This document shows positions 36,492 through 46,829 of a stretch of DNA of 64,000 bases, piece after piece. Each line of letters opens with the position of its first letter. Position 1 is the stretch's first letter. The stretch comes from Oceaniglobus indicus (GTDB lineage: Bacteria > Pseudomonadota > Alphaproteobacteria > Rhodobacterales > Rhodobacteraceae): the NCBI RefSeq assembly GCF_002751875.1, contig NZ_NMZM01000001.1, positions 372,001-436,000 on the forward strand, read 5' to 3'. Below the pieces are notes generated by a model. The model searched no databases and was not told the DNA's origin. It saw only the letters and a program-made list of their open reading frames with translations. Made by a program: the position numbers and the translations under genes.

Positions 36492-37454
36492 ATGGCACAG
36501 AAGATCATCATCGACACCGATCCGGGCCAGGACGACGCCATCGCGATCCTGCTGGCCCTGGCCAGCCCGGATGAATTGGACGTGCTGGCGATCACCGCCG
36601 TCGCGGGCAATGTTCCACTGGCCTTGACCGAGAAGAACGCCCGCATCATCAGGGAGTTGGCGGGCAAACCGAACGTTCCAGTTTATGCGGGATGCGACAC
36701 CCCCCTGGTGCGTCCGTTGGTCACGGCGGAACACGTTCATGGCAAGACCGGCCTGGACGGTCCGGTATGGCCAGAACCCGTGCTGCCCCTGGCCGAAGGG
36801 CATGCGGTGGATGCCATCATCGACATCCTGCGGCGCGAGGATGCGGGGACCGTGACGCTCTGTGCGTTGGGGCCGTTGACGAACCTCGCGCAGGCTTTCA
36901 AGACCGCCCCGGATATCATTGAACGTGTTGAAAAAATCGTCCTCATGGGGGGCGCATATTTCGACGTGGGCAACATCACGCCCACGGCCGAGTTCAACAT
37001 CTACGTCGATCCCCAAGCTGCGGATATCGTGTTCAGATCCGGCATCGATATCGTCGTTCTTCCGCTGGACGTGACGCACAAGGCATTGGTGACGGCCGAG
37101 CGCAACCAGGCGTTCCGCGATCTGGGTACCAAGGTGGGCCGCGCGGTGGCCGAGATGACGGATTTCTTCGAACGCTTCGACAAGGAGAAGTACGGCAGCA
37201 GCGGCGCGCCGCTGCACGACCCCTGCGTGATCGCCTATCTGCTGGCGCCCGACCTGTTCACCGGGCGTTTCATCAACGTCGAGATCGAGACGGTTTCGGA
37301 GCTGACCATGGGCATGACCGTGGCCGACTGGTGGGGCGTGACCGACCGCGCGCCCAACGCCACGTTCATCGGCGACTTGGATGCCCAGGGGTTCTTCGAT
37401 CTGCTGACCGAACGCCTGTCACGTTATACCGACCCGTCAGCGACCACGGGATGA
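36492..37454 (+). CDS. Inosine-uridine preferring nucleoside hydrolase family
   Basis: A 320-residue nucleoside hydrolase, which splits ribonucleosides into base and ribose. The calcium-binding DTDPGQDDA signature is at residues 8-16. Other landmarks are LCALGPLTNLAQAF, VLMGGAYFDVGNITPTAEFN and the active-site HDPCVIAYLL. All Asp ligands are present. It is in an operon with the dipeptidase gene before it and an acetyltransferase gene after it (ATGA overlap). The range of nucleosides accepted cannot be told. Confidence 0.95.
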   Translation: MAQKIIIDTDPGQDDAIAILLALASPDELDVLAITAVAGNVPLALTEKNARIIRELAGKPNVPVYAGCDTPLVRPLVTAEHVHGKTGLDGPVWPEPVLPLAEGHAVDAIIDILRREDAGTVTLCALGPLTNLAQAFKTAPDIIERVEKIVLMGGAYFDVGNITPTAEFNIYVDPQAADIVFRSGIDIVVLPLDVTHKALVTAERNQAFRDLGTKVGRAVAEMTDFFERFDKEKYGSSGAPLHDPCVIAYLLAPDLFTGRFINVEIETVSELTMGMTVADWWGVTDRAPNATFIGDLDAQGFFDLLTERLSRYTDPSATTG

Positions 37455-37891
37455 GCGTCACCCTCACCTTGGCGGGCGCGAACGATCTTGACCGGCTGCT
37501 GGCGCTTGTCACCGTGGCCCACCCCGAGATCACCAAGCCCGACGCCTTGCGCAAGGCGGTGGCCCCCCTGGTTGAGGGCACGCCCCATGGCGCCGCCTAT
37601 CTGATCGGCCCGCCCCGCGCGCCAGTGGGATACCTGATCCTGGCCTTCGGATACGCGGTGCAGCGCGGCGGGATCGAGGCGCGGGTGACCGACATCTTCA
37701 TCCGCAGCGGCGTGCGCAAGCGCGGCATGGGCAGCGACGCGATCACCGCGCTGGCCGGCGCCCTGGCACCCCACGGCGTGCGCGCCATCGGCATCGAATT
37801 CGACATCGACACGCCGGGTGCGGCGGCACTTGGGCGACGGGCCGGAATGCGTGGCGTCGACGGCTCGCGGGTCATGACGCGCAAGCTGTGA
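37451..37891 (+). CDS. GNAT family N-acetyltransferase
   Basis: A 146-residue single-domain acetyltransferase. The acetyl-CoA pyrophosphate loop resembles the family motif V-x-x-x-x-R-x-x-G-x-G/A in FIRSGVRKRGMGSDAI (about residues 80-95), preceded by the beta4 strand IEARVTDIFI. The start is set by an ATGA overlap with the nucleoside hydrolase stop. The acceptor is unknown. Its coupling to nucleoside and peptide salvage genes is suggestive only. Confidence 0.85.
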   Translation: MSVTLTLAGANDLDRLLALVTVAHPEITKPDALRKAVAPLVEGTPHGAAYLIGPPRAPVGYLILAFGYAVQRGGIEARVTDIFIRSGVRKRGMGSDAITALAGALAPHGVRAIGIEFDIDTPGAAALGRRAGMRGVDGSRVMTRKL

Positions 37892-37948
37892 CGCCACGGG
37901 TGGCAAGACGGGCCTGCACGCCCTAGGTGACAGTCAAAGGATCCTGCC

Positions 37949-39373
37949 ATGACCCCACATTTCACCTTCGACAACAGCTATGCCCGGCTTCCCACGCGGT
38001 TTTTCACCGCCCAACCGCCGACACCCGTGGCGCAGCCCGGCCTGATCCGGGTGAACGAACGGTTGGCGCGGGATCTGGGGCTTGACCCGGCTGCGCTGGC
38101 CTCGCCCGAAGGCGTGGCGATCCTGTCGGGCAACGCCGTGCCCGACGGCGCCACGCCGCTGGCGCAGGTATATGCCGGGCACCAGTTCGGCGGCTGGTCG
38201 CCGCAACTGGGCGACGGGCGCGCGTTGCTGATCGGGGAAATCCAAACGCCGTCAGGGCGTTACGACCTGCAATTGAAAGGCTCCGGCCCGACGCCCTATA
38301 GCCGCATGGGCGATGGGCGCGCGTGGCTCGGGCCGGTGATGCGCGAATACATCGTGTCCGAGGCGATGCACGCCCTGGGCATCCGCACGACCCGCGCATT
38401 GGCCGCCGTCACCACGGGCGAAGACGTGTTCCGCGAACGCCGCTATCCCGGCGCCGTGCTGACCCGGATCGCGCGCAGCCACATCCGCGTCGGCACGTTC
38501 CAGTATTTCGCGGCCCGTGGCGACACCGAGGCGCTGCAACTGCTGACCGATCACGTCATCGCCCGCCATTATCCCGACGCCGAAACACGGCTGGACCTGC
38601 TGAACGCGGTGATCGCGGCGCAGGCAGATCTGATCGCCGGCTGGATGTCGGTCGGGTTCATCCACGGCGTGATGAACACCGACAACATGTCGGTGGCCGG
38701 CGAAACCATCGATTATGGCCCCTGCGCCTTCATGGACACCTATCACCCCGACAAGGTGTTTTCCTCGATCGACCGGAACGGCCGCTATGCCTACAGCGCG
38801 CAGCCCGATATCGCGATCTGGAACCTGGCCCAGTTCGCCACCTGCCTGTTGCCGCTGATGGGCGACGACCGCGACCGCGCGGTGCAACAGGCGACCGACG
38901 CCTGCCACCGCTTTCCGGCACTGTTCACCGATGCCTGGCTGGCGCGGTTCTGTGCCAAGCTGGGTCTGGCCGGAGAAGAGGAGGAAGACGCCGATCTGAT
39001 CCACGGATTGCTGGACCGGATGGCCCATGGCCGTGCCGATTTCACCAATACCTTCAGGCGTCTGGACAGCGATGCGCGTGACGGTTTCGACGATCCGGCG
39101 GCGTTTGACACCTGGGCGACACTCTGGAATGCCCGGCGCGCCCGCGATCCGTTGGACGCCGATGAAAGCGCCGCCCTGATGGCGCGCAGCAACCCCGCGA
39201 TCATCCCGCGCAACCACCACGTCGAGGCGGCGATCCGGGCCGGTCTGGCCGGCGATCTTGCACCGTTCCACGCATTGAGCGAGGCGTTGCAGACTCCCTT
39301 TGCCGAGCACGCCGATTACGCGGATGGGCCGCGGGCCGATCAGGAGGTCACGCAGACCTTCTGCGGAACCTGA
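37949..39373 (+). CDS. selO: SelO-type pseudokinase (protein AMPylator), YdiU family
   Basis: A 474-residue SelO, which transfers AMP from ATP to hydroxyl side chains of proteins and is linked to redox stress. The flipped kinase core is visible: [18 protein letters not shown] (Lys), [14 protein letters not shown] (Glu), [16 protein letters not shown] (catalytic Asn) and [12 protein letters not shown] (metal Asp). The protein ends FCGT, so a cysteine occupies the third-last position, where eukaryotic SelO has selenocysteine and E. coli has cysteine. The last 26 bases overlap the 3' end of the convergent EamA gene. The start has AAAGGA upstream. Confidence 0.96.
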   Translation: MTPHFTFDNSYARLPTRFFTAQPPTPVAQPGLIRVNERLARDLGLDPAALASPEGVAILSGNAVPDGATPLAQVYAGHQFGGWSPQLGDGRALLIGEIQTPSGRYDLQLKGSGPTPYSRMGDGRAWLGPVMREYIVSEAMHALGIRTTRALAAVTTGEDVFRERRYPGAVLTRIARSHIRVGTFQYFAARGDTEALQLLTDHVIARHYPDAETRLDLLNAVIAAQADLIAGWMSVGFIHGVMNTDNMSVAGETIDYGPCAFMDTYHPDKVFSSIDRNGRYAYSAQPDIAIWNLAQFATCLLPLMGDDRDRAVQQATDACHRFPALFTDAWLARFCAKLGLAGEEEEDADLIHGLLDRMAHGRADFTNTFRRLDSDARDGFDDPAAFDTWATLWNARRARDPLDADESAALMARSNPAIIPRNHHVEAAIRAGLAGDLAPFHALSEALQTPFAEHADYADGPRADQEVTQTFCGT

Positions 39374-40259
39374 AGCCCCCGGGCGGACGGTTGATCAGCA
39401 ACAGCCCCCCCGCCACCAACGCGGCGGCCAGCACCAGCGATGGTCCCACCTGTTCGCCCAGCAGCGCCCATCCCAGAAAGGCACCGATCACCGGCGAAAG
39501 GAAGCCGAAGGCCGCCACCTGCCCCGCCGGATAACGCCCCAGCAGCCAGAACCAGATCAGGAACCCCATGAAGGCGACGATCACGATCTGAAACGCCATC
39601 GCCCAGACGTGGATGGGTGCCAGATCGCGGATCGGCGGGCCGAACAGGAACGACACGGGGATCAGCACCATGGCCGAAATGGCGATCTGCCACAAAAGAG
39701 CCATCGACGCGCCGACCCCCTCCATCGCGGGGGCGCGTGCCGTCAGTGCGATGCCGGTCCAGCACAGGGCCGCGCCCAGGGCGCACAGGTCACCGGCCAA
39801 GGATTCCTGACCGCCGCCACCGCGCGCCCCGATCGCGACGACGACGCCGATGAACGCCATGGCCAGACCCACCGCCTTCATCCGCGACAGCCGTTCCCCG
39901 TCCAGCAGGAAGTGCGCGGCAAGGGTGGTCCAGACCGGCATGGTATAGAAGATGATGCTGGTGCGGCTGACCGTCGTCAGGTCCAACGCCGTGAACAGCA
40001 GCAGGAATTCGACGGAAAAGAACGCACCCAGCAACAGGCCATAGCGCGCGGTGCCGGGGCGGATGCGCACCGGGATGCCGCGCAGCCACATCCAGGCCAG
40101 CAGGCAGATCACGGCGCCGAACGACCGCAAACCGGCACCGAACACGGGCTGAAACCCGTCGTTGCCGACCTTGATCACGACCTGATTGAAGCCCAGCGTC
40201 AGGGAAAAGGCGATAAGGGCGACCACCCCGAAGGTGTCGATGTTGCGTTTGCGTTCCAT
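39348..40259 (-). CDS. DMT superfamily (EamA) transporter
   Basis: A 303-residue inner-membrane transporter with ten predicted helices in two EamA repeats (first about residues 10-145, second 155-290). Typical segments are [19 protein letters not shown] in helix 1 and [20 protein letters not shown] near the end. Likely an exporter of metabolites or amino acids; the substrate is unknown. The 3' end overlaps convergent selO by 26 bases, so the two mRNAs would be complementary there. Transcription starts close to its ATG with little upstream space to the cyclophilin gene. Confidence 0.93.
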   Translation of the reverse strand: MERKRNIDTFGVVALIAFSLTLGFNQVVIKVGNDGFQPVFGAGLRSFGAVICLLAWMWLRGIPVRIRPGTARYGLLLGAFFSVEFLLLFTALDLTTVSRTSIIFYTMPVWTTLAAHFLLDGERLSRMKAVGLAMAFIGVVVAIGARGGGGQESLAGDLCALGAALCWTGIALTARAPAMEGVGASMALLWQIAISAMVLIPVSFLFGPPIRDLAPIHVWAMAFQIVIVAFMGFLIWFWLLGRYPAGQVAAFGFLSPVIGAFLGWALLGEQVGPSLVLAAALVAGGLLLINRPPGGFRFRRRSA

Positions 40260-40320
40260 GCCGCGTCATTGGCCCGGCCGGGCGGGAAGTCAAGCCGCCC
40301 GGCCGTTGCCCATTCAGCGA

Positions 40321-40867
40321 TCAGTCGGTGACGGTGACCTTCGTCATCACGTCGGGCTGACCGGCGACCGCGCCGGTGTTGCCGCCGCCGCGCTTGATGT
40401 TGTCGACCACGTCCATGCCGGACGTGACCTTGCCCACGACGGTATATTGACCGTCAAGGTGCGGCGCGGGGGCGAACATGATGAAGAACTGCGAATTGGC
40501 GGAATCCGGGCTTGCGGCGCGGGCCATGCCGACGGTGCCGCGCTCGAACGGACGGTCCGAAAACTCGGCTTTCAGGTCGGGCTGGTCCGACCCGCCGGTT
40601 CCGGCCTTGCGCAGGTCGCTGCCCATCTTGCCGAATTCCACATCGCCGGTCTGAGCCATGAAGCCCTGGATCACGCGGTGGAACACCACGTTGTCATAGG
40701 CGCCCGAGCGGGCCAGATCGGTGATCCGGGCCACGTGCAGGGGGGCCGCGTCCTCGAACAGGTCGATGGTGACGGTGCCGTTGGCCTCGCCGGTCACGTC
40801 GATCTTCAGACCGGTGGCGGCGGCGGGCAGTGCCGCAAGCGTGGACAGGGCGGCGGAGAGAAGGAGC

Positions 40868-40875
<8 letters not shown>
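40321..40875 (-). CDS. Periplasmic cyclophilin-type peptidyl-prolyl isomerase
   Basis: A 184-residue cyclophilin with a signal peptide (MRKLLLSAALSTLAALPAAA). It catalyses cis-trans isomerisation of prolyl bonds in the periplasm. The active-site segments YDNVVFHRVIQGFMAQTGD (catalytic Arg in FHRV) and ANSQFFIMFAPAPHLDGQYT are present. Its ATG lies 8 bases inside the end of a second, signal-less cyclophilin gene, so the two are translated together and serve two compartments. Confidence 0.96.
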
Positions 40876-41374
<499 letters not shown>

Positions 41375-41451
41375 TGGGATTCCTCAAATTCTGTTCTGCG
41401 CAATCTAATCGTGCCGGGCTGCGGGGAAAAGGGCAAAGGCGCGAGGAACGG

Positions 41452-41480
41452 TTGACGATCTCGTGGACTTGGGGTCTCAA
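41452..41480 (+). promoter_or_regulatory. Candidate pgk promoter
   Basis: TTGACG and TCTCAA with a 17-base spacer, about 30 bases before the pgk ATG. The -35 is strong (five of six) and the -10 weak (three of six). Confidence 0.35.
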
Positions 41481-41510
41481 AGAGAGGAAACACAACATGG
41501 AGCACCCGAC

Positions 41511-42707
41511 ATGGCCTGGAAATCCCTCGACGACATGGATCTGAACGGCAAGATCGTGCTGACCCGCGTGGACATCAACGTGCCCATGGAAGACGGGCGG
41601 GTGACCGACGCCACGCGCATCGAACGCATCGCCCCGACCATCGCCGACATTCTGGCAAAAGGCGGCAAGCCGGTGCTGATGGCGCATTTCGGGCGTCCCA
41701 AGGGCAAGGTGGTGCCTGAAATGTCGCTGGAACCGCTGGTGCCCGCGCTGGCCGAGGCGTTCGGCGTGCCGGTGCATTTCGCGTCCGACTGCATCGGCGG
41801 CGCGGCGAAACGCGCGGTGGCCGCCCTGCCCGCCGGCGAGGTTCTGTTGCTGGAAAATACCCGGTTCCACGCGGGCGAGGAAGCCAACGACAAGCAGTTC
41901 GCGGCGTCCCTGGCCGCCTTGGGCGAGGTTTATTGCAACGACGCGTTTTCCGCCGCCCACCGCGCCCATGCCTCGACCGAGGGGATCGCCCGGCTGTTGA
42001 AATCCTGTGCCGGCCGGCTGATGGCGGCCGAGTTGAAGGCGCTCGAGGCGGCGTTGGGCCAGCCAAAGCGCCCGGTGGTCGCGGTGGTCGGCGGCGCCAA
42101 GGTTTCGACCAAGCTGGACCTGCTGGCCAACCTCGTGCGCAAGGTCGACCATCTTGTGATCGGTGGCGGCATGGCCAACACCTTCCTTGCGGCGCAGGGC
42201 ATCGACGTTGGCAAGTCGCTGGCCGAACACGAGATGACGGACACCGCGCTCGACATCCTGAAAAAGGCCGAAGAGGCAGCGTGCCAGATCGTTCTGCCCA
42301 CCGATGTCGTCGTGGCGCGCGAATTCAAGGCGGGGGCCGAGAGTGAAACGGTGGCCGCCGACGCCTGCCCGCCCGACGCGATGATCCTGGACGCGGGGCC
42401 GGAAACGGTCGAACGGATCTGCGGGATTTTTGACTCCTCCAAGACCCTGATCTGGAACGGCCCGCTGGGTGCGTTCGAGATCGAACCGTTCGATGCGGCG
42501 ACCAATGCCGCCGCGGCGAAGGCCGCCGAACTGGCACGCGCCGACGCCCTGATCGCCGTGGCGGGTGGCGGCGACACGGTGGCGGCATTGAACCGCGCCG
42601 ATGCGGCCGGCGATTTCACCTATGTGTCTTCCGCCGGGGGCGCGTTCCTCGAATGGATGGAAGGCAAGACGTTGCCGGGTGTCGCGGCGCTGGACCCCGA
42701 AAGATAG
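41511..42707 (+). CDS. pgk: Phosphoglycerate kinase
   Basis: A 398-residue PGK, which makes ATP from 1,3-bisphosphoglycerate in glycolysis. Substrate-binding segments [15 protein letters not shown] and [10 protein letters not shown] are at the N-terminus, [14 protein letters not shown] in the hinge region, and the nucleotide loop [12 protein letters not shown] with [16 protein letters not shown] at the C-terminus. The start MAWKSLDD was chosen because GGAG lies eight bases upstream; an earlier in-frame ATG would add 16 non-family residues. It shares the strand with fructose-bisphosphate aldolase 1.9 kb further on, separated by a secreted-protein gene. Confidence 0.97.
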   Translation: MAWKSLDDMDLNGKIVLTRVDINVPMEDGRVTDATRIERIAPTIADILAKGGKPVLMAHFGRPKGKVVPEMSLEPLVPALAEAFGVPVHFASDCIGGAAKRAVAALPAGEVLLLENTRFHAGEEANDKQFAASLAALGEVYCNDAFSAAHRAHASTEGIARLLKSCAGRLMAAELKALEAALGQPKRPVVAVVGGAKVSTKLDLLANLVRKVDHLVIGGGMANTFLAAQGIDVGKSLAEHEMTDTALDILKKAEEAACQIVLPTDVVVAREFKAGAESETVAADACPPDAMILDAGPETVERICGIFDSSKTLIWNGPLGAFEIEPFDAATNAAAAKAAELARADALIAVAGGGDTVAALNRADAAGDFTYVSSAGGAFLEWMEGKTLPGVAALDPER

Positions 42708-42795
42708 CAGACGGTCGGCGACGCACACGGATCTTGATTTCGCGTCGGGGATTGCGTCTGATCGCAGGCGTTGCATTCGATCAAGGAATTTCCCG

Positions 42796-44421
42796 ATGTC
42801 CACGCGCGTCATATTCGCCACCACGGCCCTGTGCCTTTCCCTTCCCAACATCTCGTTCGCCCAGACGGCACCGTCGTTATGGGATCTGCTAAAGCCGGAA
42901 TACCTGGTACAGCGCGGCCTTCAGGCCGGGATCATGGCGCTGCGCACGCAAATCGACCTGAAATATGGCGCCATGGGGGTCAACCTCGGCATCGGTCAGG
43001 CCAGCGTCAGTGATATCGTCGCCTGGCCCCTGCTGGACCATGACACCGAAGGCGCCTGCGAGATCACGGCCGACCGCCTTGAAGTGCGCGCCGCGCCGCT
43101 GGACCGTCCCGATCTGATCCGGATCAAGGTTCAGGCGATGGGCGTTGCCGCCACCGTCGATTGCCTGCCGCCCGAACCGCAAGAGATGTTCGCGCTGACC
43201 GGGCTGGACGCGATCCACCTGCCCCGCCTGACATTCGATCTGGAATACGACATCGCCGGCGCGTCCGCCGATGTGCATGTCTATGCCAGGATCGACGGAT
43301 TCGCCGCGATCGATCTGACCGGCGATCTGGATTACCTGTCGCTGGACGGGCGCGAGGACGTCGAAAATCCGAAACCCGTCGTCTATCTCCGCTCGGCCGC
43401 GCTGACGCTTGAGAATCTCGGCGGCTGGGAGGCGTTGCAAGGCCAGATCCCGCCGCCGTTCACCGATCCCGCCAGTGCCGCACAGATTGTCGGCGGCATG
43501 GTGGGCGGCGCCATCGCCGGCGCCAATCGCCGCGCCGCCGATCCCGAAGCCGAAGGCGACACCAGCGCCCTGAGTGCCAGCCAGCAGGCGTTCCTCGACA
43601 GCCTGACCGCCGCGATCCCGTCCTTCCTGAACCAGCCGCGCAAGATCGTCATCGAAACCGGCTTTTCGCCGCTGGACACCGTATTCCTCGACTTCGACGC
43701 CTATCCCGACGATCCGCACCTTGTCTTCGCCGATCTTCAGCCGGTGGTGTCGCTGTCATCGGCGCGCGCCCGCGCGGCCCTGCCCGCCAGCCTGCTGGCG
43801 CAAGCACTGGGTGACGGAGCGGGCGATCTGGACGACAGCGCGCGCGCTGCGGTCGGCACCGCCCTGGTTACCGGGGTCGGCGCACCGCGCAGCATCGACC
43901 GCGGTCTTGCGCTGCTCGAACCGCTGGCAATGGCGGGCGACGGTGCCGTGGCCCTGACCCTCGCGCGCGCTTTGGACAGTCGCGATCCCGAAGCATCGTA
44001 TCGATATGCCCTGATCGCCGGCGCCGCATCCCAGACCGGCGCGGCGGTACAGCTGGACCGCCTTGAATCGCGGCTTCCCTTCGCACGGATCCTCGGGCTG
44101 CAAAAGGACGTGGTGGGCGACGTCCAGCACCCCATCGAAGCCCTGCAACGCGTGGCGCTGATGCGCGAGGAGGCCGCGATGCGGCTGTCGGGCATCGGTC
44201 GCATCCGGTCGTATCCGGTGGCCGCACTCTGGGCCATTCTCGCCTCGGCCGCCGGCGACGGCGAAAGCGCCGACATCCTGGATCAGATCGACGAACGCGT
44301 GCGCATGGCTGACACGGAGGGAAAGGCCCTGTGGGCGGAGGCCGAACAGGAAGCAGCGGCCTTGGCGATGGAGGCGTGGATCGGTCAGGACCTGCCGGCG
44401 CGGTTTGGCGCCAAACCCTGA
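42796..44421 (+). CDS. Large secreted protein of unknown function
   Basis: A 541-residue exported protein (signal MSTRVIFATTALCLSLPNIS, likely cleaved after FAQ). The middle (about residues 35-300) looks beta-rich, with repeated statements of the type FDLEYDIAGASADVHVYARI. The C-terminal part (about 340-520) is helical and has Sel1/TPR-like units (IDRGLALLEPLAMAGDGAVA, LTLARALDSRDPEASYRYAL). Two cysteines near residues 90-115 may pair. No family recognised. It lies between two glycolysis genes with its own AAGGA ribosome site. Whether it is co-transcribed with pgk is unclear. Confidence 0.8.
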   Translation: MSTRVIFATTALCLSLPNISFAQTAPSLWDLLKPEYLVQRGLQAGIMALRTQIDLKYGAMGVNLGIGQASVSDIVAWPLLDHDTEGACEITADRLEVRAAPLDRPDLIRIKVQAMGVAATVDCLPPEPQEMFALTGLDAIHLPRLTFDLEYDIAGASADVHVYARIDGFAAIDLTGDLDYLSLDGREDVENPKPVVYLRSAALTLENLGGWEALQGQIPPPFTDPASAAQIVGGMVGGAIAGANRRAADPEAEGDTSALSASQQAFLDSLTAAIPSFLNQPRKIVIETGFSPLDTVFLDFDAYPDDPHLVFADLQPVVSLSSARARAALPASLLAQALGDGAGDLDDSARAAVGTALVTGVGAPRSIDRGLALLEPLAMAGDGAVALTLARALDSRDPEASYRYALIAGAASQTGAAVQLDRLESRLPFARILGLQKDVVGDVQHPIEALQRVALMREEAAMRLSGIGRIRSYPVAALWAILASAAGDGESADILDQIDERVRMADTEGKALWAEAEQEAAALAMEAWIGQDLPARFGAKP

Positions 44422-44562
44422 CAAGCCCTGACAAACGCGGCAAAATCGCGCCGATCCGGGCGCGTCGCGCCGGGTGTTCCGACTGTTAGCGCCATCAACA
44501 TGGACACCCCTCGTGCAAGACCTTAGCACGGGGTCAACCGCAGCCATCTTCAAGGAGCCTTC

Positions 44563-45492
44563 ATGAAAACCTCGCGTATCGTCAAACAGATCCTCGCCAA
44601 TTATGAGGGCGAGACGCCCGGCGTTAAGGGGAAGCTCTGCCAGATGCTGATGCACGGGCGCCTGCGCGGCACCGGCAAGATGATCATCCTGCCCGTCGAC
44701 CAGGGGTTCGAACACGGCCCCGCCCGCAGCTTTGCCCCGAACGAGCCGGCCTATGATCCACACTATCATTACCAGCTTGCCATCGACGCGGGCCTGTCCG
44801 CCTATGCCGCGCCACTGGGTCCGCTGGAAGCCGGAGCAGACACCTTCGCGGGGCAGATCCCGACGATCCTCAAGGTCAACTCGGCCAACTCGCTGATGTC
44901 GAACACGGCCGGCAAGAACCAGGCCGTCACTGCCTCGGTCGACGACGCGCTGCGCCTTGGCTGTGCCGCCATCGGCTTCACGATCTATCCCGGGTCCGAC
45001 AACGGCATCGACATGATGGAAGAAATCGTGGCGATGCGGAAAGAAGCCGCCTCCAAGGGCATCGCGACCGTGATCTGGTCCTATCCGCGCGGCGAAGGCA
45101 TCTCCAAGGAAGGCGAGACGGCGATCGACGTCGCCGCCTATGCCGCCCACATGGCGGCCCTGCTTGGCGCGCATATCATCAAGATCAAGCTGGGCACAGA
45201 CCACCTCATGCTGCCCGAGGCCAAGAAGGTCTATGAGGAACAGCAGATCGACGTGGCGACACAGGCCGCACGGGTGCGCCATTGCGTGCAGTCGTCATTC
45301 AACGGACGCCGCCTGATCGTCTTCTCGGGCGGTGCCAAGAAGGGCGAGGATTCGGTGTACGACGACGCCCGCGCAATCCGCGACGGCGGCGGCAACGGCT
45401 CGATCATCGGTCGCAACAGCTTCCAGCGCGATCGCGACGATGCACTGAAGATGCTGGACAAGCTGGTGAACATCTACAAGGGCACCGAATAA
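44563..45492 (+). CDS. Fructose-bisphosphate aldolase, class I (DhnA type)
   Basis: A 309-residue Schiff-base aldolase of the archaeal/DhnA type (as E. coli FbaB), which interconverts fructose-1,6-bisphosphate and two triose phosphates. The Schiff-base lysine is in AHIIKIKLGTDH (residues 207-209 region), and the phosphate-binding end is VFSGGAKKGEDSV with GGNGSIIGRNSFQR. The start has AAGGAG upstream. Together with pgk it supplies central glycolysis/gluconeogenesis. It is followed directly by a perfect 13-bp hairpin. Confidence 0.95.
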   Translation: MKTSRIVKQILANYEGETPGVKGKLCQMLMHGRLRGTGKMIILPVDQGFEHGPARSFAPNEPAYDPHYHYQLAIDAGLSAYAAPLGPLEAGADTFAGQIPTILKVNSANSLMSNTAGKNQAVTASVDDALRLGCAAIGFTIYPGSDNGIDMMEEIVAMRKEAASKGIATVIWSYPRGEGISKEGETAIDVAAYAAHMAALLGAHIIKIKLGTDHLMLPEAKKVYEEQQIDVATQAARVRHCVQSSFNGRRLIVFSGGAKKGEDSVYDDARAIRDGGGNGSIIGRNSFQRDRDDALKMLDKLVNIYKGTE

Positions 45493-45501
45493 ACCACCCT
45501 T

Positions 45502-45534
45502 GATCGGGATCGGCCGCGTGCGCCGATCCCGATC
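45502..45534 (+). terminator. Strong hairpin downstream of aldolase gene
   Basis: GATCGGGATCGGC and its perfect complement GCCGATCCCGATC around a 7-base loop, 9 bases after the aldolase stop. There is no T-run. A second small hairpin (TGCAG-ATTT-CTGCA) follows at once. It probably stops or stabilises the aldolase transcript before ftsB. Confidence 0.6.
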
Positions 45535-45638
45535 ACATGCAGATTTCTGCACGGCACCGATTCGAAAGTGATTCCCTCGCGCATTGAAATATGCCAGACT
45601 TGGTCGAAACCGCCCGCAGAGGCGCAGTGAGGCATGGC

Positions 45639-45941
45639 ATGACACAATCGCGCGGACGGCCGGAAATTGGCGTCGTAATCTATTTTGCCCTGGCATTCGT
45701 GTTGGGGGTTTATTTCACATTTGCCAGTGTTCAGGGCGATTTCGGCCTGTTCCGCCGCGTCCAGATCGACGCCGAAGCAAAAGTGCTGAAAGCCGATCTT
45801 GCCGAACTCGACCGGGAACTGGCGGCATTGCAGAACAAGACGCGCCGGCTGTCCGACGCCTATCTCGATCTCGACCTTCTGGATGAACAGGCCCGCGATA
45901 TCCTGGGCATGGTGCGCGCGAACGAGGTCGTTCTGCGCTGA
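45639..45941 (+). CDS. ftsB: Cell division protein FtsB / septum formation initiator family
   Basis: A 100-residue bitopic protein of the FtsB/DivIC family: short cytosolic N-terminus, one membrane helix (IGVVIYFALAFVLGVYFTF, about residues 10-30), then a periplasmic coiled coil (AEAKVLKADLAELDRELAAL). It joins FtsL and FtsQ in the divisome. The ATG was chosen because GAGG lies seven bases upstream. It is convergent with cysE, only 6 bases apart. The place near glycolytic genes is common in alphaproteobacteria. Confidence 0.9.
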   Translation: MTQSRGRPEIGVVIYFALAFVLGVYFTFASVQGDFGLFRRVQIDAEAKVLKADLAELDRELAALQNKTRRLSDAYLDLDLLDEQARDILGMVRANEVVLR

Positions 45942-45947
45942 CAGCGG

Positions 45948-46757
45948 CTAGTCCGCGGCGCCGATCAGGTGGTTCATCATCATCGAAGGCTGCGAACATC
46001 CCGCTTCGCCCACGATGCGTGCGGGCACGCCCGCCACCGTTTTCATCGGCGGCACCTCCTCAAGCACGACCGACCCGGCCGCAATGCGCGAGCAGTGACC
46101 GACCCGGATGTTTCCCAGAACCTTGGCACCCGCGCCGATCAGAACACCGTCGCCGATCTTGGGGTGACGGTCGTGATCTTCCTTGCCGGTGCCGCCCAGC
46201 GTCACGGAATGCAGCATCGAGACATTGTCGCCAACGACGGCCGTCTCACCGATCACGATGGAATGGGCGTGGTCGATCATGATCCCCTGCCCGATCCGCG
46301 CCGCGGGATGGATGTCGACGCCGAACACCTCGCTGGTGCGGGCCTGGATGTAATAGGCCAGATCGAAACGCCCCTGATCCCACAGCCAGTGTCCCAGCCG
46401 ATAGGCCTGAACCGCCTGGAACCCCTTGTAGAACAGCAACGGCTGCATCAGTCGGTGACAGGCCGGATCACGATCCAGCGTCGCGACCAGGTCAGCGCGT
46501 GCCGCCCGCCCCAACCCGGGTTCGGACGTGAACGCCTCGTCGGCGATTTCGCGCATGATCTGTTCCGACATCTCGTCCGAGGCCAGCTTCAGCGAGATGC
46601 GAAAACAAAGCGCGTGCTCGAAGTTGGAATGGTGCAGGATACTGGTGTGGACCAGCCCGCCCAGCAGCGGTTCCTGTGCCACGCTTTTCTCGGCCTCGGT
46701 CCGGATCCGCGACCAGACCGGATCGACGGCCGCGACCTGTTCGTGCGCTTTGGCCAT
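45948..46757 (-). CDS. cysE: Serine O-acetyltransferase
   Basis: A 269-residue CysE, which acetylates serine with acetyl-CoA as the first step of cysteine synthesis. The N-terminal helical domain is followed by a left-handed beta helix of hexapeptide repeats from about residue 145: GVDIHPAARIGQGIMIDHAH, VIGETAVVGDNVSMLHSVTL, VLIGAGAKVLGNIRVGHCSR. The catalytic Asp-His pair is in the MIDHAH segment. The start has GGAAAGGG. It directly follows the gene transfer agent cluster in the same direction. The same cysE neighbour is known for the Rhodobacter capsulatus GTA cluster, as far as I recall. Confidence 0.96.
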   Translation of the reverse strand: MAKAHEQVAAVDPVWSRIRTEAEKSVAQEPLLGGLVHTSILHHSNFEHALCFRISLKLASDEMSEQIMREIADEAFTSEPGLGRAARADLVATLDRDPACHRLMQPLLFYKGFQAVQAYRLGHWLWDQGRFDLAYYIQARTSEVFGVDIHPAARIGQGIMIDHAHSIVIGETAVVGDNVSMLHSVTLGGTGKEDHDRHPKIGDGVLIGAGAKVLGNIRVGHCSRIAAGSVVLEEVPPMKTVAGVPARIVGEAGCSQPSMMMNHLIGAAD

Positions 46758-46789
46758 GTGCGTGCCCTTTCCGCTGAAACACTGACCCT

Positions 46790-46817
46790 GATATAGGCTC
46801 GTGGCGCAAATGCCCAA
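46790..46817 (-). promoter_or_regulatory. Candidate cysE promoter
   Basis: TTGGGC and TATATC with a 16-base spacer on the minus strand, in the 72-base gap between the last GTA-linked gene and cysE. It would let cysE be expressed independently of the GTA operon. Confidence 0.35.
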
Positions 46818-46829
46818 CCCAAAAACACG

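Noticed and set aside
35070-37217. Open frame of 715 codons on the minus strand opposite dipeptidase and nucleoside hydrolase
   Set aside because: Both plus-strand genes have complete catalytic motifs; the antisense frame has none.
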